Source: Methanococcus vannielii SB (GTDB lineage Archaea > AGJL01 > Methanococci > Methanococcales > Methanococcaceae). Taken from it: a stretch of 64,000 bases of DNA. A program made the position numbers and the translations under genes. Under the pieces are notes generated by a model, which saw nothing but the letters and a program-made list of their open reading frames with translations, was not told where the DNA came from and did no database searches. This document shows positions 8,692 through 17,420 of the stretch, in pieces. Where the stretch lies: positions 1,656,049-1,720,048 of the forward strand of contig NC_009634.1 of assembly GCF_000017165.1 (NCBI RefSeq), read 5' to 3'. Every line of letters begins with the position of its first letter. Within the stretch, counting starts at the first letter, position 1.

Positions 8692-9090
8692 GGTTACAAA
8701 GTTACACCAAAAAAACAAGGAAAAATATTAATTTAAAATCAATTTAAATCGTTGTGTGGTCTTAAAAATGTAACCGTTACATCAGGTTACAAAGTTACAA
8801 ATTTTTCGCTTCAAAATAATACTAAATAATACAAATCCGGAAAAACAGTACAAAAAGATTAGAAAAATATTTTTAATTTCTAAAAATAGAAATGTAACTT
8901 TGTAACTTTTCATTAGAAGTTACAAAGTAACATGGTTTATAGGGTTTGTTTAATAATCTAAGGAGTTTTAGCAATGTAACTTTGTAACCATGAAAAACTT
9001 AATTTTTCTTAAACAAAAATAGTTTTTAGAAAAAAATAATGGATCCGAAAAAATCGGGATTAAAAGTTACTAAAAATTGGTTACAAAATA
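8692..9090. repeat. Iteron-like cluster of GTTACAAAGTTAC repeats, putative replication origin
   Basis: No gene is visible from 8221 to 9116. Copies or near-copies of GTTACAAAGTTAC occur at 8692-8706 and 8785-8801, and in reverse at 8894-8906 and 8976-8989. A perfect inverted form GTTAC-AAA-GTAAC lies at 8919-8931, TGTAAC-C-GTTACA at 8769-8781, and a partial copy at 9079-9087. Clusters of short repeats in both orientations beside a replication gene are typical of plasmid and virus origins. The adjacent helicase gene points away, so the cluster is downstream of it. Confidence 0.55.
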
Positions 9091-9116
9091 CCAGGATTTG
9101 AAAAGTGTTAAAAAAG

Positions 9117-11315
9117 TTATTCTAATTTTTCCTGGATTGGTCTTTCAATTAGTTTATACAGGTACTCTTTTGGTTTTACAACAATCTTTCCAACCATGTT
9201 TTCAAGTAATTCGAGAGATTTTTCTTTAGGTATTCCATGTGCGAGTTCTAATTTTAATGTAATTTCTGCTTCATGAACATGATCTTTTTCTTCCTGGAAT
9301 TCCTTCATCGTATCAACAATGATTTCACTTATGATCTGGTCATCGGGATGTTCAGTAAATTCTTCAGTTATTGGAATCCAAACTGCTTTTTGTGGTTTCT
9401 TTGTTCCAAGAACCCTTGTTGCTTTAACTTCAAAACCATGCGCGTTAAATTCAGAAAGCGTTTTTATTCCCGTATCGCCAAGTTCAATAAAATTCAATCC
9501 TTTTGCAGTTAAAACAATGTGATAATTCTCAATTTTATCTTTTTTAATGTAAATTCCGTATTTTTCAAGCTGCTTTACTCCAACAAAATAATTGGCTCCT
9601 TCTGGCTCTGCAATGTAGTCTAAAATGTTGTATTTGATACCTGATTCAACCCATTCAGATAATTTTAAAACTTCTTTAATGACTGATTTCTTAACTGAGT
9701 CTTTTGAAGTGTAGATATTGCTGTTTCCATAAACTATCGTTTTTGATGGTTCATATTCAAGTTCAAACTCTTTAAAGATAAATTTTGCAATCTCTCGTCC
9801 AATCATTATGACGTTATCGTTTGCATTTTCCCTTGAAGAATCAAATTCCAATGTATCAACATGTTCTTTGATTTTTTCAATATTTTTGTAGATATACGCC
9901 CCTAAAAGTGGCATTTTATCTAATAATTTGTTTCCAATCTGTTCATTATTAACTAAATCATAATCATAAGCACTTAAAACAATAAACCTGTCAACGAGTG
10001 CAGGATCAAACTCTCTAAACTGGTTTGTTGATATAATAAATGGCCTTCTTAAAAGGAAGTTATAGTCTTCTTTTTCGGTTTCCTTATTTCCCCTTGTAAT
10101 TATTGCTTCGTCTTTTGTACCAATCTGTTTTAAAATATCAACAAGTCTTTCTGGAAATTCTTTTAATTCATCAAACCACATTGGCAAGTTTACATACTGC
10201 TCTTTTGCAAGTTTTGCAATACTTCCCTTTAAATCGTCATTTGAATAGGTATCTGTTGTATTTAGGAGTAATTTATTAAATACAATGTTCATTCTCGCAG
10301 TTTTTCCAATTCCCTGTTTTCCAATAATTAAAAGATATGGAAATTTGTCAAGTCTTTTTGTCTTTCCAGTTTCTTTGTTTAAGAGATCATACCTAAAGAG
10401 TGATGACAACGAATATTCAAAAATTATTTTTGTAAAGTCTTCAGCTCCAAAGTATTCTTTAAGAAGCTCTAAAGTATCTTTAATTTCATCTCGTTTGTAT
10501 TTCATTGAAAGCATTTTTTTAAAATCTCTTGCTCTCAAACTTTCTTTTTGTAATTCCCAACCGTTTAATATAATCTTATCTTTTCCGTAGTATCCATAAG
10601 CTACGGTTCGTTTGATAACTTTCTTTGTGTCATCATAACGCTTTATAATGTAGTCGTAAATCCTTCCGTATTCATTTAAAAATTTGATATAGTTGAAATT
10701 CCCTGAAGGTTTTACTGCAGTAATAAAATTATCAAAATAACTTATTTCGTCGTTTAAATCGATTTCATTATCCTTAATAATTAATTTCTTCTGGGTTTCG
10801 AATGTTCTTCCGTTAAAGTATGTAACGTTTTCAATTTTTGGTTTTGTATATGCTGCAATTGCTTTAGAATCTTTAATTCTGTCTCCTTCATCTCGAATTA
10901 AATATTCTATTGCGTAAAGATTTTTTATTTCATTAAATTCTAAATTCCTTGATTCTTCACAGATTTCTTTAAAGAGGCTTCTTTCGCTTATTTCTACAGT
11001 TCCTTCGAGTCCTTTGAATTCAACTTTCACTCCAGGTATTTTCAAAGTTTTGTAAACACGATGATAGATTGATGTAAGATCACTACCTTTTGGGAAAACT
11101 TCTAAAATATGTTCTTTTTTAAGCTCGTATTTTTCTGAAAATTCGTCCAAATCAAAGATAAATATATTATCAACGACTTTCTTTTCAGCTGCGTATTTTT
11201 CAGATAAGTCCCAAACTTTTTCTATTAATTCTATACGTTTTGCACTTTTTTCTGCTAGTTCCTTTTGGGCTTCTTTGATAAGTACATCTTTTTGCACCTG
11301 GCTTATGCTCCTCAT
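9117..11315 (-). CDS. Plasmid/virus-type replication helicase (SF3/AAA-like ATPase)
   Basis: 732 residues. The N-terminal 300 residues are helical and unrecognised. A P-loop IGKQGIGKT lies near 340, followed by Walker B-like LPMWFDELKE and a sensor-like PFIISTNQF, then a winged-helix-like C-terminal region. This order fits phage/plasmid P4- or D5-like replication ATPases. The start is ATG 11315 after GGGTGG, 9 bp past the integrase stop, so the pair forms an operon. It is probably the replication initiator or helicase of the integrated element. No primase motif was recognised with confidence. Confidence 0.7.
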   Translation of the reverse strand: MRSISQVQKDVLIKEAQKELAEKSAKRIELIEKVWDLSEKYAAEKKVVDNIFIFDLDEFSEKYELKKEHILEVFPKGSDLTSIYHRVYKTLKIPGVKVEFKGLEGTVEISERSLFKEICEESRNLEFNEIKNLYAIEYLIRDEGDRIKDSKAIAAYTKPKIENVTYFNGRTFETQKKLIIKDNEIDLNDEISYFDNFITAVKPSGNFNYIKFLNEYGRIYDYIIKRYDDTKKVIKRTVAYGYYGKDKIILNGWELQKESLRARDFKKMLSMKYKRDEIKDTLELLKEYFGAEDFTKIIFEYSLSSLFRYDLLNKETGKTKRLDKFPYLLIIGKQGIGKTARMNIVFNKLLLNTTDTYSNDDLKGSIAKLAKEQYVNLPMWFDELKEFPERLVDILKQIGTKDEAIITRGNKETEKEDYNFLLRRPFIISTNQFREFDPALVDRFIVLSAYDYDLVNNEQIGNKLLDKMPLLGAYIYKNIEKIKEHVDTLEFDSSRENANDNVIMIGREIAKFIFKEFELEYEPSKTIVYGNSNIYTSKDSVKKSVIKEVLKLSEWVESGIKYNILDYIAEPEGANYFVGVKQLEKYGIYIKKDKIENYHIVLTAKGLNFIELGDTGIKTLSEFNAHGFEVKATRVLGTKKPQKAVWIPITEEFTEHPDDQIISEIIVDTMKEFQEEKDHVHEAEITLKLELAHGIPKEKSLELLENMVGKIVVKPKEYLYKLIERPIQEKLE

Positions 11316-11324
11316 TTTCCCACC

Positions 11325-12293
11325 CTATAAAATCTTTTTAATTTGATTTAGCATTTTTTGCTGTCTTTCCTTAGAGTGGGAGTAGTATAGCGTAGTTTCA
11401 ATGGACTTGTGACCGAGGTACTCTTTTACAATATCAATTGGCATACCTTTGTCCAGGAGATCTACTGCTCGACCATGTCTTAAACTGTGGATTACTACTC
11501 TTTTGTTATCCTGAAGTTTTCCCTTTTTCTTTAATTCTTTGACCGCATTTCGAAAAACATCGCTCGGACGGTTTCTTTTTAATGGTTCGCCCCTATAGGT
11601 TTGGAATAAGTTGTCTCCAGGGTTTTTCTTAATATTTGCTTTTAAACAGTAATTTACAAAATCTAACGTGTCTTTTGAGCAGGTAACGATTCTTTCTTCT
11701 TTTCCTTTGGTGTCTCTTAATCTGAATTCCCCTTTTTCTAAATCACTGTCCCCATATTTTAGATTCAAGGCTTCAGAAACTCTTGCACCCGTATCCCATA
11801 AAAACCGGATTATCATTGCATCTCTAACTTTTGTAGTGCTTCTTGATTCTAGAACTTCCATTAAAATCAAGTTTAAAATGTCTGCGCCTAATGAATCGTA
11901 ATGCTTTATTTCAAAACTCGAAAATCTTTTCCTATCTTCACTTTCATTTTTAAAGTCGTTTAGGTTTTCGAGTCTCATTAGTTTGTAAAACACTTTTAAA
12001 ACGTCGTAGTATCTTTTTTGGGTATTTCTTGAAAGTTTCCTTTCGTTTTCAAGGTAATTGAAGAATCTGACAAAGTCCGAGTTTTCCATATCATTCGGTT
12101 CTTTTTCGAGCCGTTCGTATCCAAAATTTAAGAATACTTTTAAACGGTTGAGGTCCCCTTCGATAGTACTTTCTTTTATTCCGTCAAATTCTCGTTCTGA
12201 AACGTATTTATCAATCCATTTTTTTAATTTGGGCGTTTCTTTGATTTCTTCTTTTTTCGGATTTAATAAGATAAGATTTTTAATATTTTGCAT
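11325..12293 (-). CDS. Tyrosine recombinase (integrase, XerC/D-like)
   Basis: 322 residues with a SAM-like N-terminal core-binding region (about 20-115) and a complete catalytic domain: R171 in TGARVSEAL, H269 and R272 in HSLRHG, H295 in YLGHKS and the nucleophile Y304 in YYSHS. The start is ATG 12293 after GGGG. It should integrate and excise the element; the tRNA-Ser fragment at 8168-8220 is the likely kind of target. The gene is intact, unlike SSV-type integrases that are split on integration. Confidence 0.9.
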   Translation of the reverse strand: MQNIKNLILLNPKKEEIKETPKLKKWIDKYVSEREFDGIKESTIEGDLNRLKVFLNFGYERLEKEPNDMENSDFVRFFNYLENERKLSRNTQKRYYDVLKVFYKLMRLENLNDFKNESEDRKRFSSFEIKHYDSLGADILNLILMEVLESRSTTKVRDAMIIRFLWDTGARVSEALNLKYGDSDLEKGEFRLRDTKGKEERIVTCSKDTLDFVNYCLKANIKKNPGDNLFQTYRGEPLKRNRPSDVFRNAVKELKKKGKLQDNKRVVIHSLRHGRAVDLLDKGMPIDIVKEYLGHKSIETTLYYSHSKERQQKMLNQIKKIL

Positions 12294-12326
12294 GATAATT
12301 CCCCGTTAGCTAATTTTGTAGTGTTT

Positions 12327-12485
12327 TTAGTAGGATAGGCGCTTTCCGCCGTCCTCATCTTCGAAAATTGTTATTTTAAGTTTACAAAAATTACAGAATA
12401 CTTCATAACGTGCCCCTAATGGCCACTTTTCCAGTTTAGTTCCTTCATGTTCGATCCATGTTCCGCACACGGGACATTTTATCAT
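12327..12485 (-). CDS. Small zinc-ribbon protein
   Basis: 52 residues from ATG 12485, preceded by GGGGG. CPVC near the N-terminus and CNFC 23 residues later form a zinc ribbon. It is part of the run of small genes upstream of the integrase. Function unknown; such proteins in mobile elements often bind DNA or RNA polymerase. Confidence 0.65.
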   Translation of the reverse strand: MIKCPVCGTWIEHEGTKLEKWPLGARYEVFCNFCKLKITIFEDEDGGKRLSY

Positions 12486-12487
12486 AA

Positions 12488-12664
12488 TTATTCCCCCTCT
12501 GGAAGTTTCCACTTGTGGATTGCGTCAGGAACAAAAACTAATGCTGTTGATATGCTTTTTAAGTCCTCAGACCAATAGCATGTCTTTATAACCCAACCTC
12601 CTGGAACGTTCATTCTATGGGTAGCTGAACCTTGACAGATTTCGATTTTTTCCCAGATGTTCAT
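12488..12664 (-). CDS. Small hypothetical protein of the element
   Basis: 58 residues starting MNIWEKIEICQGSATHRM and ending KLPEGE. No known family. Its ATG overlaps the stop of the gene before it (ATGA at 12661-12664), and the next gene starts 2 bp after its stop, so it is translated in a coupled chain. Two cysteines and three tryptophans are noticeable in so short a protein. Confidence 0.6.
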   Translation of the reverse strand: MNIWEKIEICQGSATHRMNVPGGWVIKTCYWSEDLKSISTALVFVPDAIHKWKLPEGE

Positions 12665-12825
12665 TCTTTCACTTTTCGAGATTCTATGAATTTGTCAGCA
12701 ACAGCATAGCAGTTTTCCGGAATGTCGCCTAAACTATCGAGTTCTATTAAACCAGTTTCAGAAAACCTCAGTTTATCTATCTGATTTATAAAAATAAGTC
12801 CTGCAAAAAAATCTCTAGCTTCCAT
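12661..12825 (-). CDS. Small hypothetical protein of the element
   Basis: 54 residues starting MEARDFFAGLIFINQIDK, acidic and without membrane segments. GGTGG lies four bases before ATG 12825. The stop overlaps the next start by the ATGA pattern. Family unknown; its place in the packed cassette supports a real gene. Confidence 0.6.
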   Translation of the reverse strand: MEARDFFAGLIFINQIDKLRFSETGLIELDSLGDIPENCYAVADKFIESRKVKE

Positions 12826-12826
12826 T

Positions 12827-13042
12827 TTACCACCCTTCAATTCGTTTTAATAAGTTTTCGTATTCTTCTTTAACTTCCAACATTGCTGAAGCTTCGGGGG
12901 CATCTCCCGACCATTCACAAGATTTAATCTCTTTAAAAATCCTTTCAATCTTTTCAGTTAATGCTGTAATCAACATCTTTTTTTCTTCAGCAGTTATTTT
13001 TCCAGGGCAGTAACTGCAGGGTGTAGGTTGAATTACATCCAT
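12827..13042 (-). CDS. Small helical protein with CSYC motif
   Basis: 71 residues. A short cysteine pair (PCSYCPG) near the N-terminus is followed by one long charged helix, probably a coiled coil (residues 18-68). The start is ATG 13042 after GGGGA. It ends 1 bp before the next gene in the chain. No family is recognised. Confidence 0.6.
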   Translation of the reverse strand: MDVIQPTPCSYCPGKITAEEKKMLITALTEKIERIFKEIKSCEWSGDAPEASAMLEVKEEYENLLKRIEGW

Positions 13043-13051
13043 ATTTTCCCC

Positions 13052-13201
13052 TCATTTCTGTTCGTATTTTTTAAAAATTTCTTCTAATTCCACTTTGAAC
13101 TTATCAAAGTCTTTTCCTTTTACGTTAAATTCACGAAAGATTATTCCTTTAATGTCTGCATTTCCAGTTTCGTAATTTTCGACTTTTAAAATGTCAATCA
13201 C
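13052..13201 (-). CDS. Small hypothetical protein, GTG start
   Basis: 49 residues, IDILKVENYETGNADIKG at the start and a lysine-rich helix at the end. The GTG start (13199-13201) overlaps the TGA stop of the gene before it, another coupled junction. A GAGGGG site in its stop region serves the next gene. Family unknown. Confidence 0.55.
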   Translation of the reverse strand: MIDILKVENYETGNADIKGIIFREFNVKGKDFDKFKVELEEIFKKYEQK

Positions 13202-13407
13202 GCTTTCACACCCATTACTTTTCTAAGAAGATTTAACGTCTTATTTTCCATTTTATCGATAATTTTGTAAGTTTTAACATCGTAACTCGAAAACCTTTCA
13301 GGTCCCGAACAGTTGTTTGCAAGTGCTACAAAATCCCCGTTTCTAAACTTTCGAAGAATCAAGTAGAACACTCCATTTTCCGCTTCTAAAAAATCACCTT
13401 CATTCAC
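13198..13407 (-). CDS. Small hypothetical protein of the element
   Basis: 69 residues, strand-rich at first (GVFYLILRKFRNGDFVALAN), perhaps a small beta barrel, with a helical tail. GTG start at 13407, with GAGGG about eight bases upstream. It lies between two other small genes with almost no spacing. Family unknown. Confidence 0.6.
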   Translation of the reverse strand: MNEGDFLEAENGVFYLILRKFRNGDFVALANNCSGPERFSSYDVKTYKIIDKMENKTLNLLRKVMGVKA

Positions 13408-13420
13408 ACCAATCCCTCGT

Positions 13421-13651
13421 TTAAGTGGTTAAATAGTCGTGTCTAATTGTTTTGTAAAATTTCTGTCTTCTTTTAACAGTTTTAGAATCGATCTTTCGCT
13501 TTGCAATTTGGTATTCGTCACGTCTTACAAGCCTTAACTCGTAGCCTTCATCTTTTAAAAATCTTGAAAGGTTTTCAATTTCTCTTTTACTTTGTTTAAC
13601 GCCGTAGCTTTCTGGAATTTCCCCTTTGTAGATTAAATATTGAAATTTCAT
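13421..13651 (-). CDS. Small basic protein of the element
   Basis: 76 residues and strongly basic (pattern KRKIDSKTVKRRQK near the C-terminus), so nucleic-acid binding is possible. ATG start at 13651 preceded by GGGGG. No family recognised. Could be an accessory recombination or replication factor. Confidence 0.6.
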   Translation of the reverse strand: MKFQYLIYKGEIPESYGVKQSKREIENLSRFLKDEGYELRLVRRDEYQIAKRKIDSKTVKRRQKFYKTIRHDYLTT

Positions 13652-13670
13652 GTTTTTCCCCCGTAAAACC

Positions 13671-14156
13671 TTAAAAAATATCCCTCTTTACTTCTTCTCC
13701 GGTACTGCCCAAACAAAGTTTATACTTCTGGTTTGCAGCTTTTTTCGTCAAAGAATGCTCTTTCCCACATTTTTCACAAACATAGTTTTCACGATGTTCT
13801 GAATTGATTAAATCTGATCCGCAACTTTCACAGGTCAGCCTTGCATTATTAACGAGGTCTGTCGAAAGTTCAATAATTTCATATCTTTCAGGTCTTATTC
13901 TTGCGTAAAAATTCGGATCGTCTGCATAAATCGTTTTGTTTGCCCAGTCTGCAAGCCTTGCAGCTTCCCCACTGTTTTCACATATCGCAAGTGTTCTCCT
14001 GTCAATGTAGTGTTTGGTTTCCAAAAACGATTCAAAGCCGTTTTCTTTTAAAAACTCTAAAACTTCCTTTCCATCTATTTCCTGTTCTAAAATTTCCCCT
14101 AATGTTGTAGATTCTACTTGAATCACCGTGTAAGGCTGTAAGTTTTTTAAAATCAA
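13671..14156 (-). CDS. Zinc-ribbon protein of the element
   Basis: 161 residues with a C-terminal zinc ribbon: LTCESCGSDL and, 15 residues on, YVCEKCGKEH, similar in spacing to TFIIB-type ribbons. The N-terminal 100 residues are mixed alpha/beta and unrecognised. The start is TTG 14156 following GGGTGA. The second gene of the leftward transcription unit that begins at the operator; a role in transcription of the element is possible but unproven. Confidence 0.65.
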   Translation of the reverse strand: MILKNLQPYTVIQVESTTLGEILEQEIDGKEVLEFLKENGFESFLETKHYIDRRTLAICENSGEAARLADWANKTIYADDPNFYARIRPERYEIIELSTDLVNNARLTCESCGSDLINSEHRENYVCEKCGKEHSLTKKAANQKYKLCLGSTGEEVKRDIF

Positions 14157-14182
14157 TTTTTCACCCGTAAAACTTTAAAAAA

Positions 14183-14386
14183 TTAATTTTTTTCAAGTCC
14201 TAATTCTTCAGCAAGTTCGCTGTCCGGTTCAACGACCGTTACGATTAAGGTTTTTCCAATGTAGTCCTTTGGAAGTGACGGGTACATTGTTGCAGCGTTC
14301 CCATGAGCTACCGCGTAGCATACGAAGGACGGTAAAACTTCCCTTTCCTTTCTCCAACCTTTTTTGGTTATTTGAATAGCAATCAC
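14183..14386 (-). CDS. Small hypothetical protein, first gene of the leftward unit
   Basis: 67 residues; family unknown. It is the first gene transcribed leftward from the operator-promoter region at 14444-14471. The frame begins with GTG 14386, which is itself part of the AAGGTGAT ribosome-binding sequence; an in-frame ATT lies exactly five bases after GGTGA, so the true start is uncertain. Confidence 0.55.
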   Translation of the reverse strand: MIAIQITKKGWRKEREVLPSFVCYAVAHGNAATMYPSLPKDYIGKTLIVTVVEPDSELAEELGLEKN

Positions 14387-14443
14387 CTTTAAATTTTAAG
14401 TTAAATTTTGAATTTTAAAATTAATTTCTTTTATGAAGTAAAT

Positions 14444-14471
14444 CACTATTGTGACTTATTTCACAATAGTG
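14444..14471. promoter_or_regulatory. Operator: perfect 11-bp inverted repeat
   Basis: CACTATTGTGA, six bases, TCACAATAGTG. It sits between two divergent genes and abuts a TATA-like TATAATTATATAG (14472-14484). It is the probable binding site of the adjacent winged-helix regulator, controlling both its own gene and the leftward operon, like a phage repressor switch. Confidence 0.75.
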
Positions 14472-14585
14472 TATAATTATATAGCTATTTATAGTTTATG
14501 CTTTTTTGCACAATGTTGAAAAAAAAGACAATACTATTAAAATACCCAATCATTACACTTTTATTTAAAAGCAAAAAAAGGCAAG

Positions 14586-14960
14586 ATGATGTTATTAAAA
14601 CTCTTAACGAAAAAGAACGTTAGAGAAGTCTTAGAACTCTTGGCAAATCACGGGGAACTTTATTTTAGCGAGATATTTAAGACTTTAGAGATAAATCAAG
14701 GAACTTTAAACAAATTAATGACGGAACTTATTGAAAATGACATAGTTAAAAAAAGAACGGAAGAAGAAGAAGTTGCTCTTCCAAAAGCATACTATAGTTT
14801 AACTGATTATGGAAAGGACGTTCTTGAAGTTTACGACCTCGAAAAGAAATTGGAGGGTAAAAAATCTTCAGGAAATTCAAAAGAATCTTTAAAAATCAAT
14901 ATAGAAAACGTTGGCAGTAATAGCTTGAATAACAGTTTTAATTTCAGTTCAAAAAAGTAA
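14586..14960 (+). CDS. Winged-helix transcriptional regulator (element repressor)
   Basis: 124 residues. Residues 1-75 form a winged helix (REVLELLANHGELYFSEIFKTL, then TLNKLMTELIENDIV and a wing) of the HxlR/MarR-like kind. A charged linker and an asparagine/serine-rich tail (about 90-124) follow. It is the only rightward gene of the element core and is separated from the leftward operon by the 28-bp operator. Most likely it is the element's repressor; the target is inferred from position. Confidence 0.75.
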   Translation: MMLLKLLTKKNVREVLELLANHGELYFSEIFKTLEINQGTLNKLMTELIENDIVKKRTEEEEVALPKAYYSLTDYGKDVLEVYDLEKKLEGKKSSGNSKESLKINIENVGSNSLNNSFNFSSKK

Positions 14961-15108
14961 TAGCGCCAGTTTATGTTTTTATTTTTAAACGAGATTGTGT
15001 TTGTGAGTTTAAAAAGAGATTGTAATTAATATATTTAAGTGTTTGGTTGGGGAGTAAAAATTAGTTGTTTTTGGTGGGGGTATGGATTTTACGTGGCTTT
15101 AAGGAATA

Positions 15109-16758
15109 TTATTCTTTCGATTGATTTTCTTTTAACTTTTTTAAAATTACTTCGAGATTTGCTATTTTTGAAATTTCAAGTTCAGATAAATCAAAATGTT
15201 TTACCGGATCAGATTTTTCTGAACTTTCTGAATTGCTGAAAAATACGCTGTCATAGGTAAATTCTATTTTTTTAGATTTTAAAATATCATTCAGTACTGA
15301 ATGAACTGCATTATCGTCTAAATTATATAATTTTAATAAATATGCCACCACAGAACTATTATCGGATAAATCAAATATTAATAAAGATAAATAAAACTTT
15401 GTGGCTTCATAAATGTTTTTCCAAGCATATGATTTATTTTTGCCATTAGAATGGTGATATACTAATTTAAACAAATAAAGCTTATGAGTATTTATTATTA
15501 AATTTAAATCACGTTTTTCAACAGTTTCTTTTAAATTTAACGTCAAGTAGTTTATTCTAGACATATATGGATTTATAAAGTAAATATGATCGTTATTTGG
15601 GATCATTAAATTATCAAAAAGAACGTATAATGTATTTGCCATTTGGCTAATTATTCTCTTTAATTGATTTGGATTTTTTAGTGAATAATTTATTATATAT
15701 TCGTAATAACTCAATACTATGAACAATAGTCCGTTTTTATTAAGGCTTTGTTTTTCATCCCTACCATCTAAATCTATTTCTAACGTGAATTTGTGAAATA
15801 GATCTATAAACTCATCCAATTCATTATCTGATAACACAAAGTTTCTATCTTGAATTTTTTTAAACATTTTGGATATTTTTTTAGATATTAACCGCATAGC
15901 CCATTTTGAATCCCCAATATCGAATCCTACATAACTTAAATTATAATATTTGTTTAAATAATACTTAAAAAATGATAAATAGGTTTTAAAATCTATTTTC
16001 TTAGCAATGTATAATTTATAAAATAAATTTTCAATTTCAGAATATTTATATTCTAATTTTGGTGAAACAGAAGTTAAATTGAAATCTTTTTTTAAAACGA
16101 GGTGGTCACACATACTGAATAGTACATTTATCGGAAAAAATGAAGTTTGATACATAAAATCGTTATTATATTTTAACACATCTTTTTCTATTTTTCTAAC
16201 GTTTATTTTGTTAACAACATACTTTGAAAATGAGTATATGTCTATACTTGAAATGGCTACCAAAATAAAACTAATTAAAAGGAAAGTAGTGAATATAAAA
16301 AGAAAAATGGGTACGAGAACTAACAATGTACCAAATGGAAATAAATAACCCCAAAAATTTATAAAAACTAAGTTAACAAGTATCTCGCCATGATTTGACA
16401 TTAAATACAATGCCAGCACATCCATTGAAAGTGCAAAAAAGTAAACTGCCAATATACTTTTAAACCTGCTATCATTTAAAAAAAGAAGTATGGAATCCAT
16501 CCCGTATTTTGAAAGAATCGTTTGAAGAAGTATGAGTATAAAAGGAATCAATATTCCCAAAAATCCTGCCTGTATTTGTGTAATTATCGCAATTAACTCA
16601 TAATAATCACCTAATGTACTTTCTGGAGTTAGTGCATACATCATTAATTTTATCGTTAAAATTGACACTATGAGCAAGTAAGAAAAACCTAAGAATGAAT
16701 AATTTTTTAAAATTAAATCCCAAAATGAATCATTAAGTTTTTTGCCAAACCCGCCCAT
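15109..16758 (-). CDS. Membrane protein with N-terminal helices and large cytoplasmic domain, unknown
   Basis: 549 residues. Four or five hydrophobic helices fall within residues 20-175, followed by about 370 residues of soluble, mostly helical sequence without known motifs. The start is ATG 16758 after GAGGGGAG. It is flanked by the repressor gene and the toxin-antitoxin pair, so it is probably element cargo. The layout of membrane sensor plus cytoplasmic domain resembles some abortive-infection proteins and DUF2254-like proteins, but no specific match can be claimed. Confidence 0.55.
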   Translation of the reverse strand: MGGFGKKLNDSFWDLILKNYSFLGFSYLLIVSILTIKLMMYALTPESTLGDYYELIAIITQIQAGFLGILIPFILILLQTILSKYGMDSILLFLNDSRFKSILAVYFFALSMDVLALYLMSNHGEILVNLVFINFWGYLFPFGTLLVLVPIFLFIFTTFLLISFILVAISSIDIYSFSKYVVNKINVRKIEKDVLKYNNDFMYQTSFFPINVLFSMCDHLVLKKDFNLTSVSPKLEYKYSEIENLFYKLYIAKKIDFKTYLSFFKYYLNKYYNLSYVGFDIGDSKWAMRLISKKISKMFKKIQDRNFVLSDNELDEFIDLFHKFTLEIDLDGRDEKQSLNKNGLLFIVLSYYEYIINYSLKNPNQLKRIISQMANTLYVLFDNLMIPNNDHIYFINPYMSRINYLTLNLKETVEKRDLNLIINTHKLYLFKLVYHHSNGKNKSYAWKNIYEATKFYLSLLIFDLSDNSSVVAYLLKLYNLDDNAVHSVLNDILKSKKIEFTYDSVFFSNSESSEKSDPVKHFDLSELEISKIANLEVILKKLKENQSKE

Positions 16759-16860
16759 AAACTCCCCTCGATAAATATAATTAAATTTAATTTAAAGCGA
16801 CTAAGATATTAAATTTTCGAATTGGGTTTTTTGAAAATGTGGGAAAAAAAGTAAAAAGAG

Positions 16861-17163
16861 TTATTTTTTTGATTTTTTCATCTTGTCATTCCATGAATAC
16901 ATTTCATCATGGTGACCGTAGTTGTCGATGTATATTACATTATTAACTTCATCAACAAAATAGAGAATAACAAAAGAATCATGAACATGCATATGCCTAA
17001 AACCGGCGAGTTCACCAGTCATTGGAATACCACGATTAGGATATTCAAGGATTTTATCAAGCGCGGAATCAATAGCATCTCCATGAACTTTATCTTTTTT
17101 AAAAATTTTTTGAAGTTTTTTCTGGACCCGTTTATCACGAATTGCTAATTTCATATCACTCAT
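16861..17163 (-). CDS. RelE/YafQ-type toxin
   Basis: 100 residues with the small RelE/ParE fold pattern: an N-terminal basic helix pair, then FRHMHVHDSFVILYFVD and the ending YIDNYGHHDEMY, close to the late His-Asp motif of YafQ-like mRNA interferases. ATG 17163 overlaps the stop of the upstream antitoxin gene (ATGA). RelE toxins cleave mRNA in the ribosome; activity here is inferred. Confidence 0.8.
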   Translation of the reverse strand: MSDMKLAIRDKRVQKKLQKIFKKDKVHGDAIDSALDKILEYPNRGIPMTGELAGFRHMHVHDSFVILYFVDEVNNVIYIDNYGHHDEMYSWNDKMKKSKK

Positions 17164-17408
17164 TCTAATCCCAAATGTTTTCTTCTGGATTTTTTATCCG
17201 TTATATCGATAAATTCAGTACTTTTACTGTGTTCTATTGTTTCTTTTACAAATGCAGGGTTATATTCTAAAGCTTCTTTACCGTAGCTTGCAAATTGAGA
17301 AATAAACATATCTATTGCGATAGATTTTTTAGGAATTGAATGTTGGGCCTTAAATATTTCAATAATCCTGTTTGAATCGTCGCTTAAATCGACCTGAACC
17401 TGAACCAT
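17160..17408 (-). CDS. Antitoxin (DUF2683-like)
   Basis: 82 residues starting MVQVQVDLSDDSNRIIEIFK, with a possible ribbon-helix-helix-like N-terminal region and a flexible, charged C-terminal half that would wrap the toxin. The start at ATG 17408 is chosen because GGTGA lies five bases upstream. It is the first gene of a two-gene operon with the RelE-type toxin, behind a palindromic operator. Confidence 0.75.
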   Translation of the reverse strand: MVQVQVDLSDDSNRIIEIFKAQHSIPKKSIAIDMFISQFASYGKEALEYNPAFVKETIEHSKSTEFIDITDKKSRRKHLGLE

Positions 17409-17420
17409 ATGTATCACCGT

